In this document: piece by piece, positions 55,669 through 64,000 of the stretch
Layout of the letters: each line of letters starts with the position of its first letter
Numbering within the stretch: the stretch's first letter is position 1
Source: Magicicada septendecula
Lineage: Eukaryota; Arthropoda; Insecta; Hemiptera; Cicadidae
Assembly: GCA_034769895.1 (NCBI GenBank)
Contig: CM068367.1
Span: forward strand, 111,522,654 to 111,586,653
Direction of reading: 5' to 3'
DNA length: 64,000 bases
Position numbers and translations under genes: made by a program
Notes under the pieces: generated by a model
Told to the model about the DNA's origin: nothing
The model's database searches: none
What the model saw: the letters and a program-made list of their open reading frames with translations, nothing else

Positions 55669-57795
55669 ATGAGGAAGCGAGAAGTATCACGAAAAAGAGC
55701 GGCCGAAACCGAGAAGGTAGACGAGTTAAATATGGAAGATAAAGAAGCGACACCAGTTGAGGAAATAGAAATTATAACAAGGAAGGATGCGGAGAAACAA
55801 CCAGAAGAAACCACAAAAACGGAAGGCGAGAAGACGCAAGAAATGTTCAAACGTATGATGGAGCTAATGCAGGAAACTGGTAAGAAACTGACGAACGAAA
55901 TGAAGGAAGATTTCAGTAAGAAAATGGAGGAGAGTAGTAAGAAAATGGAAGAATTAAGTGAGAACAGTAATAAGAACTTAGAGAAATTGAAGGAAGAATT
56001 AAGTGAGAACAGTAATAAGAACTTAGAGAAATTGAAGGAAGAATTTAATGAGAACAGTAATAAGAACTTAGAAAAATTGAAAGAAGAGTTAAGTGAGAAC
56101 AGTAACAAGAACTTAGTAATATTGAAGGAAGACTTGAGTAAGAAGATGGAGGAAATAAAGAGTGATAGTAAACAAACCAAGGAGGAATTGAGCCAAGAAT
56201 TGAAAGAGAATAGCAGTAAAATGGAAGAGAAAATAGACGAAAATAGTAAAGCATTGAGGGAAGAATTGAAGGGAAATTACCAACAAACCATGAAAAAATT
56301 GGATGAACACAAGGAGTCATTAAAAGAAGAGTGGAATAACAAGATGGAAATTAATAACTGGCAATTGCAGGAAGAATGGGACAAGAAGCTGGAAGAACCG
56401 GTGACTGAAATTAAAAGGGTAGAATCCGAGACCAAGGAAAAGTGTGAGCGGATGAATCAAGAGATACTGAGCGTCCGGGAAGAAACGAACGAACGAGTTG
56501 AAAATATAAGGACCAACCAAGCAGTTATGGGAGAGAGGTTAGAAGGTATGAGTACTAGTCTCAATCGAGTGCAAGACCAAACAAATGCACATAGAGATGA
56601 AATTAATTCCTTAAAAAACAGACAGTGTACCGGTGCCCATACAACATGCGAGGAAAATCGAGAAATTATCGATTTTCAAAACTATAGAAGAAACCCCATG
56701 CTATTCTTAGAACGAGTCGAAGAGAAGATAGCCAAAACCGGAGAAGACAGATGGTTTGTGATAAGGAGCATGCTGGACGAAATGTTCCGAAAGGTATATG
56801 ACAATTGGTGGACGGCGATGCGGCCGAGTATACAAAACTTCCAGGAATTTAAAAAACAGTTCAAATCTAAATATTGGTCCGATGCCACACAACACATGAT
56901 AAGAAGTGACATAGGATTGGGCAGATATGACCTGCACGGCAAGCAAACTCCAACCGCATATTTTCTTGGCAAAATAAACATAGCCAGACATTTAGAGCCT
57001 GCAATTCCTACAGAGTGTTTAGTGCGGCTATTAGCCTACCACTATGGTGGCGAAATTACAAGAGGCCGAATAAATGGACGTATACAAACCATCGAGGAGA
57101 TGTCAACATTACTAGCGGAGATGGAACAAGAGAAGAACTTCCTCCAGTATAGACGAAGGAACGATGAAATAAATAGAAATAATGGTCGCCGCGACGCCCC
57201 ATATGAAAACAATGGGCAACGACCAAACAATAGTTATAACAACAACGGTAACCACTATCAGCGCGGTTACCAAAACCAGAATAATACTAACAACTATCCA
57301 CGAAATAATGCGAATAATAACAACAATAACAACAACCACTATTACCGTAGCCCTCCTACAAATAATAACAATAATGGATACCAGCGTGCCAATGACAGAG
57401 AACACCAGTACCAGAACAACCGAGGTTATAACAGCAACTACGATAACCGATATAGGCATAATAATAACGGCAATAATAACCATCAAAATCAAACATATAG
57501 AAGACAAGTGAATTATGTAAGCGTTGACGATAGGGATGTGGGAAGACGTTGGTACCAGGGACGAGCAAACTATAATGGGAACCGTGGAAGAAGTTTTCAG
57601 GAGGAGAGTAACCAGCACTACCGCGATGAACATCGGCGAAGTAGAAGCTGCGACGACAACAGAAATAACCGAAACTCAGTGACGTTCAATAATAACGCCA
57701 TTGAGGTACAAGAGTCACAGAGCAGAGACAGACCCAATCAATCAGACAACAGGACTGAGGAGATCAGCCCTGATTTAAACGAACTGCGGCAGTGA
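55669..57795 (+). CDS. gag: Gypsy gag
   Basis: A 708-residue frame. Residues ~1-310 are highly charged and almost certainly coiled coil; residues ~95-155 are four tandem copies of a 15-residue unit (ELSENSNKNLEKLKE), encoded by a 45-bp DNA repeat. A retrotransposon-gag-like helical domain follows (FQNYRRNPMLFLERVEEKIA ... FKKQFKSKYWS ... IARHLEPAIP, about 335-480). The C-terminal ~200 residues are rich in Asn, Arg, Tyr and Gln (NNNGNHYQRGYQNQNN). I see no CCHC zinc knuckle, so RNA binding probably rests on this basic tail. Gag would form the particle that packages the element's RNA. The pol frame overlaps its end by a few bases in another frame, as in Gypsy elements that use ribosomal frameshifting. 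Confidence 0.88.
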   Translation: MRKREVSRKRAAETEKVDELNMEDKEATPVEEIEIITRKDAEKQPEETTKTEGEKTQEMFKRMMELMQETGKKLTNEMKEDFSKKMEESSKKMEELSENSNKNLEKLKEELSENSNKNLEKLKEEFNENSNKNLEKLKEELSENSNKNLVILKEDLSKKMEEIKSDSKQTKEELSQELKENSSKMEEKIDENSKALREELKGNYQQTMKKLDEHKESLKEEWNNKMEINNWQLQEEWDKKLEEPVTEIKRVESETKEKCERMNQEILSVREETNERVENIRTNQAVMGERLEGMSTSLNRVQDQTNAHRDEINSLKNRQCTGAHTTCEENREIIDFQNYRRNPMLFLERVEEKIAKTGEDRWFVIRSMLDEMFRKVYDNWWTAMRPSIQNFQEFKKQFKSKYWSDATQHMIRSDIGLGRYDLHGKQTPTAYFLGKINIARHLEPAIPTECLVRLLAYHYGGEITRGRINGRIQTIEEMSTLLAEMEQEKNFLQYRRRNDEINRNNGRRDAPYENNGQRPNNSYNNNGNHYQRGYQNQNNTNNYPRNNANNNNNNNNHYYRSPPTNNNNNGYQRANDREHQYQNNRGYNSNYDNRYRHNNNGNNNHQNQTYRRQVNYVSVDDRDVGRRWYQGRANYNGNRGRSFQEESNQHYRDEHRRSRSCDDNRNNRNSVTFNNNAIEVQESQSRDRPNQSDNRTEEISPDLNELRQ
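55951..56130 (+). repeat. 45-bp tandem repeat in gag
   Basis: Four copies beginning near 55951, 55996, 56041 and 56086 (GA(A/G)TTAAGTGAGAACAGTAA in most). Encodes the coiled-coil units of gag. Confidence 0.85.
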
Positions 57796-60020
57796 AAATC
57801 CACCAGGTCCCATCATTGAACCGGCAATTTGGGTACTTACTAGGACGAGACAAATTGACTGACGATACATTGACAATAGTGCACAATCATTTCTTAAAAA
57901 ATGTTAGAGAAGAACTACTGAACGAAGAGACGATAACGCAAAATAATTCAAATAATGAGATTGTTTATATCATCGCCCAAGTGAATGGACTAGAGACAAG
58001 ATGCATGATAGATACGGGCGCAAACGTGTCGTTAATCGACAACAATGAATACATCAAAATTCAAAAATATAGTAAGGCCATCTTACCAACTTTACCAATT
58101 CAAAATATAATTTTAATCGGAGCCACTGGAAGGCAAAACAAGTCAATAAGAAAACAGGTGTCATTAACAGTGACCAGCAGAAATGTAGCTATACCTATGA
58201 TTTTTCTAATAGCTAGTAATCTACCATTTAATCTACTAATAGGCTGTGATATTTTGAGAAAATACTCAGCAATAATTGACATGAGACAAGCCATATTGTC
58301 GTTAAAGGTGGATAATATAGAATGGACAGCAAAATTAGTAGAAAACAAAAATGTACCTTCATGCAATAGTATAAGAAAATTCAATAATAATCAAGATGAG
58401 TCATGGAATGTAAGAAGGGAATACTTTGGGTGTGGAGACAGTTTATGGTTGGAAAAATTAGAAGAGATCCGACAATTTCGGTCAGAACAAAATGAATGTA
58501 ATTTAACCACACAACAAATAGAAAAATTGATATCAATATATAATAAATACCGCTATGTTTTCTCTGATGTACCTGGCAAAGTAAAAGATTATCAATTTAC
58601 ACTACAATTCAAGGAGCCTGTAAATTTTAATAAAAAATCATATCCCGTTGCTTATGCATTAAAAGAAGCAGTGAGGACTGAACTAGACAAAATGATAGCA
58701 GAAGATATTATTGAATATAGCTGTTCCCCATATACCAGCCCGTTAATAGCAGTTCCAAAGAAAGATGGCAAAGTACGACTCTGTTTGGATGCTAGAGAGA
58801 TTAATAAGATCATAGTTAATGACAGAACATCTCCCGGAGAGATTGAGGAGATACTGAAAAAATTCAATGGCATACAATTTATTAGCACCTGGGATACGGT
58901 TTGTGGGTATTGGCAGGTGGAGTTACACCCAGATAGTCGAAAGTACGTCGCCTTTATTTTCGAAGGAAGGAACTATCAGTTCAAGAGACTACCGTTTGGA
59001 CTGGTAAACTCAGTAGCTGTATTCGTAAGATGTATGGACCAGGTGTTGGGTCCAGATACTATTCCATATACCACAGTCTATGTTGATGACTTGTTGATTA
59101 CTTCAGTGAATTGGGAAGACCATTGTGACAGAGTAGGACAAGTATTACAAAAACTATCAGACAATAACGTTACCCTAAAACTTCAAAAATCCAAGCTTAT
59201 CGCCAGTGAAGTCCAATTCCTGGGTTTTAACCTAACAAGACAAGGAATAACACCATCCAATGAAAAAATTGAAACTATCCACAAGTTCCCAAGTCCTAAA
59301 AATAAAAAGCAACTTCAATCATTTCTGGGACTTTGCAATTATTATAGGAAGTTTCAGAGAAATTATTCTGAAATGACAGCAAAGTTTTCTCCACAATTAT
59401 CCTCTAAGAACAAATGGTCATGGGGACAGGAACAAGACAACTTACTCCAAATGATCAAGCATAATTTCCTAAGTTCAGTTATATTAAAACATCCTAATTT
59501 CAATCAACCTTTCTTCATGAACTGTGATGCCAGTGATATAAGTTTAGGATCTGTATTATATCAAGAAGATAGTGAGGGAGAACATAATGTGTTGAGTTTT
59601 GCAAGCAGAATACTTAATGGATGTGAACGCAATTATAGTGTAACAGAAAAGGAGTTATTAAGCGTTGTATTCGCTTGTGGGAAATTCAGAACCTACATTC
59701 TTGGATACCCGATAACTGTGAGGAGCGATCATAAGTCAATATCTTTCCTAAAAAATTGCAAGATCAACCATGGGAGATTGACAAGGTGGATACTCGCACT
59801 ACAGGAGTACCATATAAATTGGGAGTATGTTCCAGGAAAACAGAATATTGCTGCAGATATATTGTCCCGGATTAACATAGAACAACAAACTTTTGAAGGG
59901 GAAAAAGAAAGAAACAATCATCAAGGTATACACTATAATAAAAAACAAGTCAGATTTGGAAAACATCATGAAATCAATTGCACAACAACAAACCGAGGAT
60001 ACCAAAATCAACAATTTTAG
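57792..60020 (+). CDS. pol: Gypsy pol: protease, reverse transcriptase, RNase H
   Basis: Retropepsin-like protease with CMIDTGANVSLID (Asp-Thr-Gly at residues 74-76). Reverse transcriptase with SPYTSPLIAVPKKDGKVRLC (about 311-331), FKRLPFGL (397-404) and the catalytic YVDD box at 430-433. RNase H with FMNCDASDISLGSVLYQED, NYSVTEKELLSVVFACGKFR and RSDHKSISFL. Ends with YVPGKQNIAADILSRI. In the family these process the polyprotein and copy RNA into DNA in cytoplasmic particles. It overlaps gag and the integrase frame at its two ends. Confidence 0.92.
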   Translation: MKIHQVPSLNRQFGYLLGRDKLTDDTLTIVHNHFLKNVREELLNEETITQNNSNNEIVYIIAQVNGLETRCMIDTGANVSLIDNNEYIKIQKYSKAILPTLPIQNIILIGATGRQNKSIRKQVSLTVTSRNVAIPMIFLIASNLPFNLLIGCDILRKYSAIIDMRQAILSLKVDNIEWTAKLVENKNVPSCNSIRKFNNNQDESWNVRREYFGCGDSLWLEKLEEIRQFRSEQNECNLTTQQIEKLISIYNKYRYVFSDVPGKVKDYQFTLQFKEPVNFNKKSYPVAYALKEAVRTELDKMIAEDIIEYSCSPYTSPLIAVPKKDGKVRLCLDAREINKIIVNDRTSPGEIEEILKKFNGIQFISTWDTVCGYWQVELHPDSRKYVAFIFEGRNYQFKRLPFGLVNSVAVFVRCMDQVLGPDTIPYTTVYVDDLLITSVNWEDHCDRVGQVLQKLSDNNVTLKLQKSKLIASEVQFLGFNLTRQGITPSNEKIETIHKFPSPKNKKQLQSFLGLCNYYRKFQRNYSEMTAKFSPQLSSKNKWSWGQEQDNLLQMIKHNFLSSVILKHPNFNQPFFMNCDASDISLGSVLYQEDSEGEHNVLSFASRILNGCERNYSVTEKELLSVVFACGKFRTYILGYPITVRSDHKSISFLKNCKINHGRLTRWILALQEYHINWEYVPGKQNIAADILSRINIEQQTFEGEKERNNHQGIHYNKKQVRFGKHHEINCTTTNRGYQNQQF

Positions 60021-61182
60021 ACAAAGACTGATCCAACAGGATGAAAAAATCACTGCATATTACTGTCTACATGAAGACATATTATTTTACAAACCAAATA
60101 ATAACCAAGGCTCATGGAAGGTGGTGATACCTAAAGCTTTAGAAACAGAATTAATACTGGACTACCATAGTCGATATGGGCATATGGGTGCATTAAAAGT
60201 AATGAAGGCACTTGAGGAACACACTTACATTAAGAATATCAACAAAAGAGTTAGAGAATGTATTCGGCAGTGTCACATCTGTCAATTGGCAAAATGCAAT
60301 AACGAAAAAACAGAAGGAATTATGCAACCTATTACATCAACTGGTAAATTAGAGAGAGTATTTCTAGATGTGTGTGGTCCGTTACCTCGTAGTGGAGGGA
60401 GAAAACAGTATAAATTCATTATAATCATGTTCGACCATTACTCCAAGTTTGCAAAACTATACCCCATTAATCGGCCAACTACAAAAAAGATTTTGCAAAT
60501 AGTGATCCAACAATATATACCAGAGTTAGGAGCTCCACGATCAATTATTACCGATCACGGAACTCAGTTTCGAGGAAGGGTTTGGAAGGAGACTTTGTTA
60601 GACTTAGGTGTCAAGACATATAAAACATCTGTCTATCACCCAAATAGCAACCCGGCGGAAAGAGTACTGAGGGAGGTCGGCCGTATACTCAGGACATATT
60701 GTTTTGATAAACACCAGAAGTGGAGTGACTACATTGCACAAACAGAGAGCTTTATCAACTTAGCTTACCATGAAGCAATACAAGATACTCCATATACCAT
60801 AATGCATGAAAGACTACCACCCCGAGAAATTAGTGAAATAATCAATTTCCCAAACAACCCAGCTTACCAGTTCGACAACGTGAGATTCCACAGCAAACTG
60901 AATGAACAAGTGGAGAAAAGAAGGAAAAAATACAAAATAATTCAGCAGAAAGTGATCCAGTACAAGATTGGAGACAAAGTATTGTTAAAAAACCGCGAAT
61001 TGCCAAGTTCTAAGGAAGGAATAGCAAAAAAGCTATTATTACTGTATAATGGACCATATGTTGTTATAAAAAACAATAACAATAATACTTATGTCATTAG
61101 TGATGTGGAAACAAAAAAGATTAAGGGGACATACAACCAAGTTTCCTTAAAAATGTATTATGAACCAAATAAACAAAGTTGA
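59893..61182 (+). CDS. Gypsy pol: integrase region
   Basis: Zinc-binding HHCC domain: His 92 and 97 (YHSRYGHMG), Cys 127 and 130 (CHICQLAK). Catalytic core with Asp 159 (FLDVCGPL), Asp 221 (IITDHGTQF) and Glu 256 (NPAERVLREVG), so the last two are 34 residues apart, the DD35E spacing. A basic C-terminal region with KIGDKVLLKNREL and NGPYVVIKN follows, the usual GPY/F-type module. It inserts the cDNA into the genome in this family. Confidence 0.92.
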   Translation: MKGKKKETIIKVYTIIKNKSDLENIMKSIAQQQTEDTKINNFRQRLIQQDEKITAYYCLHEDILFYKPNNNQGSWKVVIPKALETELILDYHSRYGHMGALKVMKALEEHTYIKNINKRVRECIRQCHICQLAKCNNEKTEGIMQPITSTGKLERVFLDVCGPLPRSGGRKQYKFIIIMFDHYSKFAKLYPINRPTTKKILQIVIQQYIPELGAPRSIITDHGTQFRGRVWKETLLDLGVKTYKTSVYHPNSNPAERVLREVGRILRTYCFDKHQKWSDYIAQTESFINLAYHEAIQDTPYTIMHERLPPREISEIINFPNNPAYQFDNVRFHSKLNEQVEKRRKKYKIIQQKVIQYKIGDKVLLKNRELPSSKEGIAKKLLLLYNGPYVVIKNNNNNTYVISDVETKKIKGTYNQVSLKMYYEPNKQS

Positions 61183-61190
61183 ATAGTAAA

Positions 61191-61500
61191 CAAAATTCTA
61201 AAGAGATAGTAAGAACAACTTACAACTAATTATTTATGAGAATTAATATGGAACTGAAGAATTTATTATTATAAAACCACAAAATTCTAAAAAAATAGTA
61301 AGATCAACTTACAACTAATTATTAATGAGAATTAACATGGAATTGAAGAATTTATGATTATAATACCGACAAAATTCTAAAGAAATAGTAAGAACAACTT
61401 ACAACTAATTATTTATGTGAGTTAATATGAAAATGAAGAATTTATTATTATAATACCTCAAAATTCAAAGAACATAGTAAGCTCATCTTACCAACTTTGA
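61191..61500 (+). repeat. ~89-bp tandem repeat in the Gypsy 3' untranslated region
   Basis: Units start CAAAATTC at 61191, 61280, 61370 and 61459 (89, 90 and 89 bases apart; the fourth is partial). Each contains ATAGTAAG(A/C)(A/T)CA(A/T)CTTAC. No coding potential. Confidence 0.85.
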
Positions 61501-62415
61501 TAATCCAGAATATAATTTTAAATGAAGCCAAATAAACAAATTGGAATATCAAAGAATTCAAATAAATAGTAAGGACAACTTACAGTACAGTTTGATAATG
61601 TTATTATGAATCAAGCGAATAAACAACTGGGAATAAATTTCCAAATTCTAAACAAAATAAGCACCTCTTATTAAACACAGTTATGAACTTATTATTGGAA
61701 TATAAAAGAAAGATGCAACATCCATAAATTAGAAGAAACCATAGTGCTATAAAATGAATAAGAAAGGACAAATGTAGACAGTCGACAATGGAAAATGAGA
61801 CAAGACTAGAAACGAATTTATTACAAATAACCTATCATGATGGTGAGAGAATTAACAACAACTGAAGATGCAAATACTTGTTATGTTTTAATTGAATGAA
61901 GATAGTGAATGAAAAAATGAAGATTAAGCAGTACTGATAAAGAAGGAAAGAAGATAGTACCAATTAAAAATAAAAAATGTTATTAATATCGCCACAAGAA
62001 AATAAACATCTGAAAGAATCAATGGAAAGAAATATTTAGATCTGAGAAGTTAGACTGAGTGAACAATCCCAAGAATATATTATATTATTTTATTTATTTT
62101 AGTCGTGAATAGACTAGTGATTATTAAATGTGATTGACTGATGAGATAGCTCCAGCAATCGATATTATTTATGTATTATGTATTGTAAGGACAGCGGGGT
62201 ATTAGGTCAAGAGAGCCCCCCGACTGATTCCAGAATATATGGTGATTAATTTGTTAGGGAAGTAACATGTTCCAGGGATAGAACACTTATAATTAAAGAC
62301 AAGTATACCAGATCATAATAAGAATAACAAATGACAATGTGAAAGATAAGATAATTGATAATTTCAACAAAAACAATATTTTATTAAAATGATCAAATTT
62401 GGTAGCAGGGTAATA
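61501..62415 (+). other. Gypsy 3' untranslated region
   Basis: A-rich, with no envelope-like frame. TTGGTAGCAGGGTAATA directly before the 3' LTR is the expected site of the polypurine tract, though it is not a strong purine run. Confidence 0.6.
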
Positions 62416-64000
62416 TGTAACATTACATTTGGAACAACTAATATCGTACCTGATTTAATGAAGACTTTGGTTAAGAAGCTAACAAGGAGAACAATATCTT
62501 CCAAGACGATAGTGAAGAGGAACGACTAACAATTTTAGACTGACTAGTAAGACAACTGACCGTACCCAAATTAATGATTATGGCTAAGTGATGCAAAATA
62601 TCTTCAACCCCAATTATGACATGAACTTTCAGTAATGACCAAACAAAGAATTATAAAGACAAACGGCTTATGAACCAGTACTATAAAGAAACAAATGGTT
62701 TCATTTAATGTATCATAATATCTAGATAATCAAAATACAAATTCAGGGATAACAGGCCCAAACATGTAATATTATGTAAAAGAAATATTAGTAAATAATT
62801 AAGTTAATTGATGTAATGAAAATACAAATACACCTGATTATAGATACTTGAACCATACAAATGATTGTCACATATAGCGTTCATAGGATTGTCCAGTAAA
62901 CAACAAATTATAACTTGGTCACAATAACATTTATAACAAGAGTGAAACCCATATAAACAGTAAATGTAACAAGATTATTAGAACTGTGTGGTGAGGTGGA
63001 GCAACAGTGTTCACTTTATTGTAATTTTGGTAAGTCAGACATCAGTAAGTATACAGATGTTGAAACCCATATAAACAGTAAATGTAACATAGACAGTGTC
63101 AGAGTAATTAGTAAATTAACTGACAAAAGACCAATTAATTAGTGTAGAATTTGTTTTATAAATGTGCATATTTTATGTTTTAGCATAGTGTTTTATATCA
63201 TAGTATTTGTGTTGTGTTTTTTGTATGTAGCAGGTGATACAGTTAGTTTAAAGGAATGTCAATTTAATGATATTAATTCCATTTTTTTTTACGTTGTGTT
63301 AACAAATATAACCATAGAACTGGTGTTAAACCATGGTAAATTGATTGACAAAGCAGAATGGACTATATAAAGATGTTTTGTTAAGTGTCAAACACTTATA
63401 CAGTTTGAGTAGAAAACAGTTATTTGTGCAAGGATTTGGTAAAATCATAGCCATGTGGGCATGAATTTAACTATTAGAATAATATATCTTTTGTGTTGTT
63501 AAAATAACGTTATATGTTAAACAATTTTGATGAGTGTTAAAAGTTAATTTAATTGTTAAAGATTTTAAAACATGGTGATGAAAATAATACCAGTACATAG
63601 GCCAGGTGAAACCAACTTTAGTAAATTTTGAATAATAATGTTAGAAATTTTGTAAAACAAATGTGAAAGGGTAGATGTATTTATAGGTAATAATGTATAC
63701 AAGGAATATAGAAACAAAATAACACATATCAAGTTGTTTAAGAAAATTTCAAATAACAAAATTGTAACATCTATAGTTCTTAAGTAAAAGTAGGCATGTT
63801 TAGTGTCTAAATATAACAAATGTGAAGATCAAAATAATGCTGATAATGGTTTTAAATTCCCATTCAGTATAGAAAAGTTATGTTAATTTAAAGATTTTGA
63901 ACAAATTTTAGACTTTGAAATAATGAAAGTATATGACAATGTATATCCGAATTAGCCAATCAGATTCCAAGTTTACCCTTAGCAACCAGAAATTTCGGAT
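62416..64000 (+). repeat. Gypsy 3' LTR (incomplete in window)
   Basis: Matches the 5' LTR from TGTAACATTACATTTGG to about 63573 and then departs from it; the window ends before the outer edge. The short frame of the 5' LTR recurs at 63164-63370 with one residue changed. Confidence 0.85.

Larger units (their letters stand above)
54171..64000 (+). mobile_element. Gypsy (Ty3-type) LTR retrotransposon, very young, right end outside the window
   Basis: A 5' LTR (54171-55586), a primer-binding-site-like TGGCGCACCAACGTG just inside it, gag, a pol region with protease, reverse transcriptase, RNase H and integrase, a 1.2-kb untranslated 3' region and a 3' LTR from 62416. The order protease-RT-RNase H-integrase defines Gypsy. 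Over the ~1.15 kb in which the LTRs align I count four differences (about 0.35 percent), so the insertion is very recent. The coding region looks nearly whole, with at most one or two breaks. No envelope gene is seen. Its left flank is an (AT)n tract; the target duplication cannot be tested because the right end is not in the window. Confidence 0.95.

Noticed and set aside
55566-57633. Long minus-strand open frames opposite gag
   Set aside because: They are antisense shadows of the repetitive, biased gag sequence; the plus strand explains the region fully.

Overview
This looks like a stretch of a large, AT-rich, repeat-choked animal genome, most probably an arthropod (insect). The evidence is the set of transposon families (BEL/Pao and Gypsy LTR elements, a Tc1/mariner-type element with rosa/Visitor-like spacing, hAT, PIF/Harbinger and pogo-like MITEs, RTE-like LINE tails, Penelope-like debris), the long microsatellites, and the absence of operons or closely packed genes. 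No complete host gene is visible. The only host-gene candidates are a possible promoter plus short first exon near 1.78-1.96 kb (tandem RFX X-box-like motifs, initiator, ATG, good splice donor) and a GC3-rich reading frame near 10.47-10.61 kb on the minus strand. Much of the window may be intron or intergenic DNA.

Layout. 0-3.8 kb: GC-rich minisatellite, the possible first exon, a Penelope-type GIY-YIG remnant and a LINE 3' fragment enclosed by inverted 65-bp arms. 3.83-10.09 kb: a young BEL/Pao element on the minus strand with 480-bp LTRs and a 5-bp target duplication; broken. 11-15.45 kb: a hAT transposase tail, then three ~1.25-kb units in alternating orientation (+,-,+) joined at (TA)n tracts, each with a promoter-like head. 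15.5-23.9 kb: AT-rich DNA with opposite strand bias on the two sides of a solo LTR. 23.9-32.2 kb: many LINE fragments, one split by a hAT MITE with a perfect 8-bp target duplication, a palindromic element with a hammerhead-like core, and a ~187-bp direct duplication. 33.3-38.3 kb: a three-level nest in which a DD41D mariner sits in a short-LTR element that sits in a small TIR element. 38.3-48.3 kb: AT-rich filler, a LINE insertion with a twin-priming-type inversion and a 15-bp target duplication, and pogo-like, hAT and Harbinger-like elements with recognisable ends. 48.3-54.1 kb: a GC-richer unidentified island, long (CTT)n and (GT)n arrays, LINE tails and a leader resembling the 11-15 kb units. 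54.17 kb to the window end: a very young Gypsy element (gag, protease-RT-RNase H, integrase) whose 3' LTR runs off the window.

The coding parts are all transposon-derived; they act only in the life cycles of their own elements. The least explained material is the alternating 1.25-kb units, the repeated head-to-head module that starts a conserved MVETLKG-like frame, and the nested elements.
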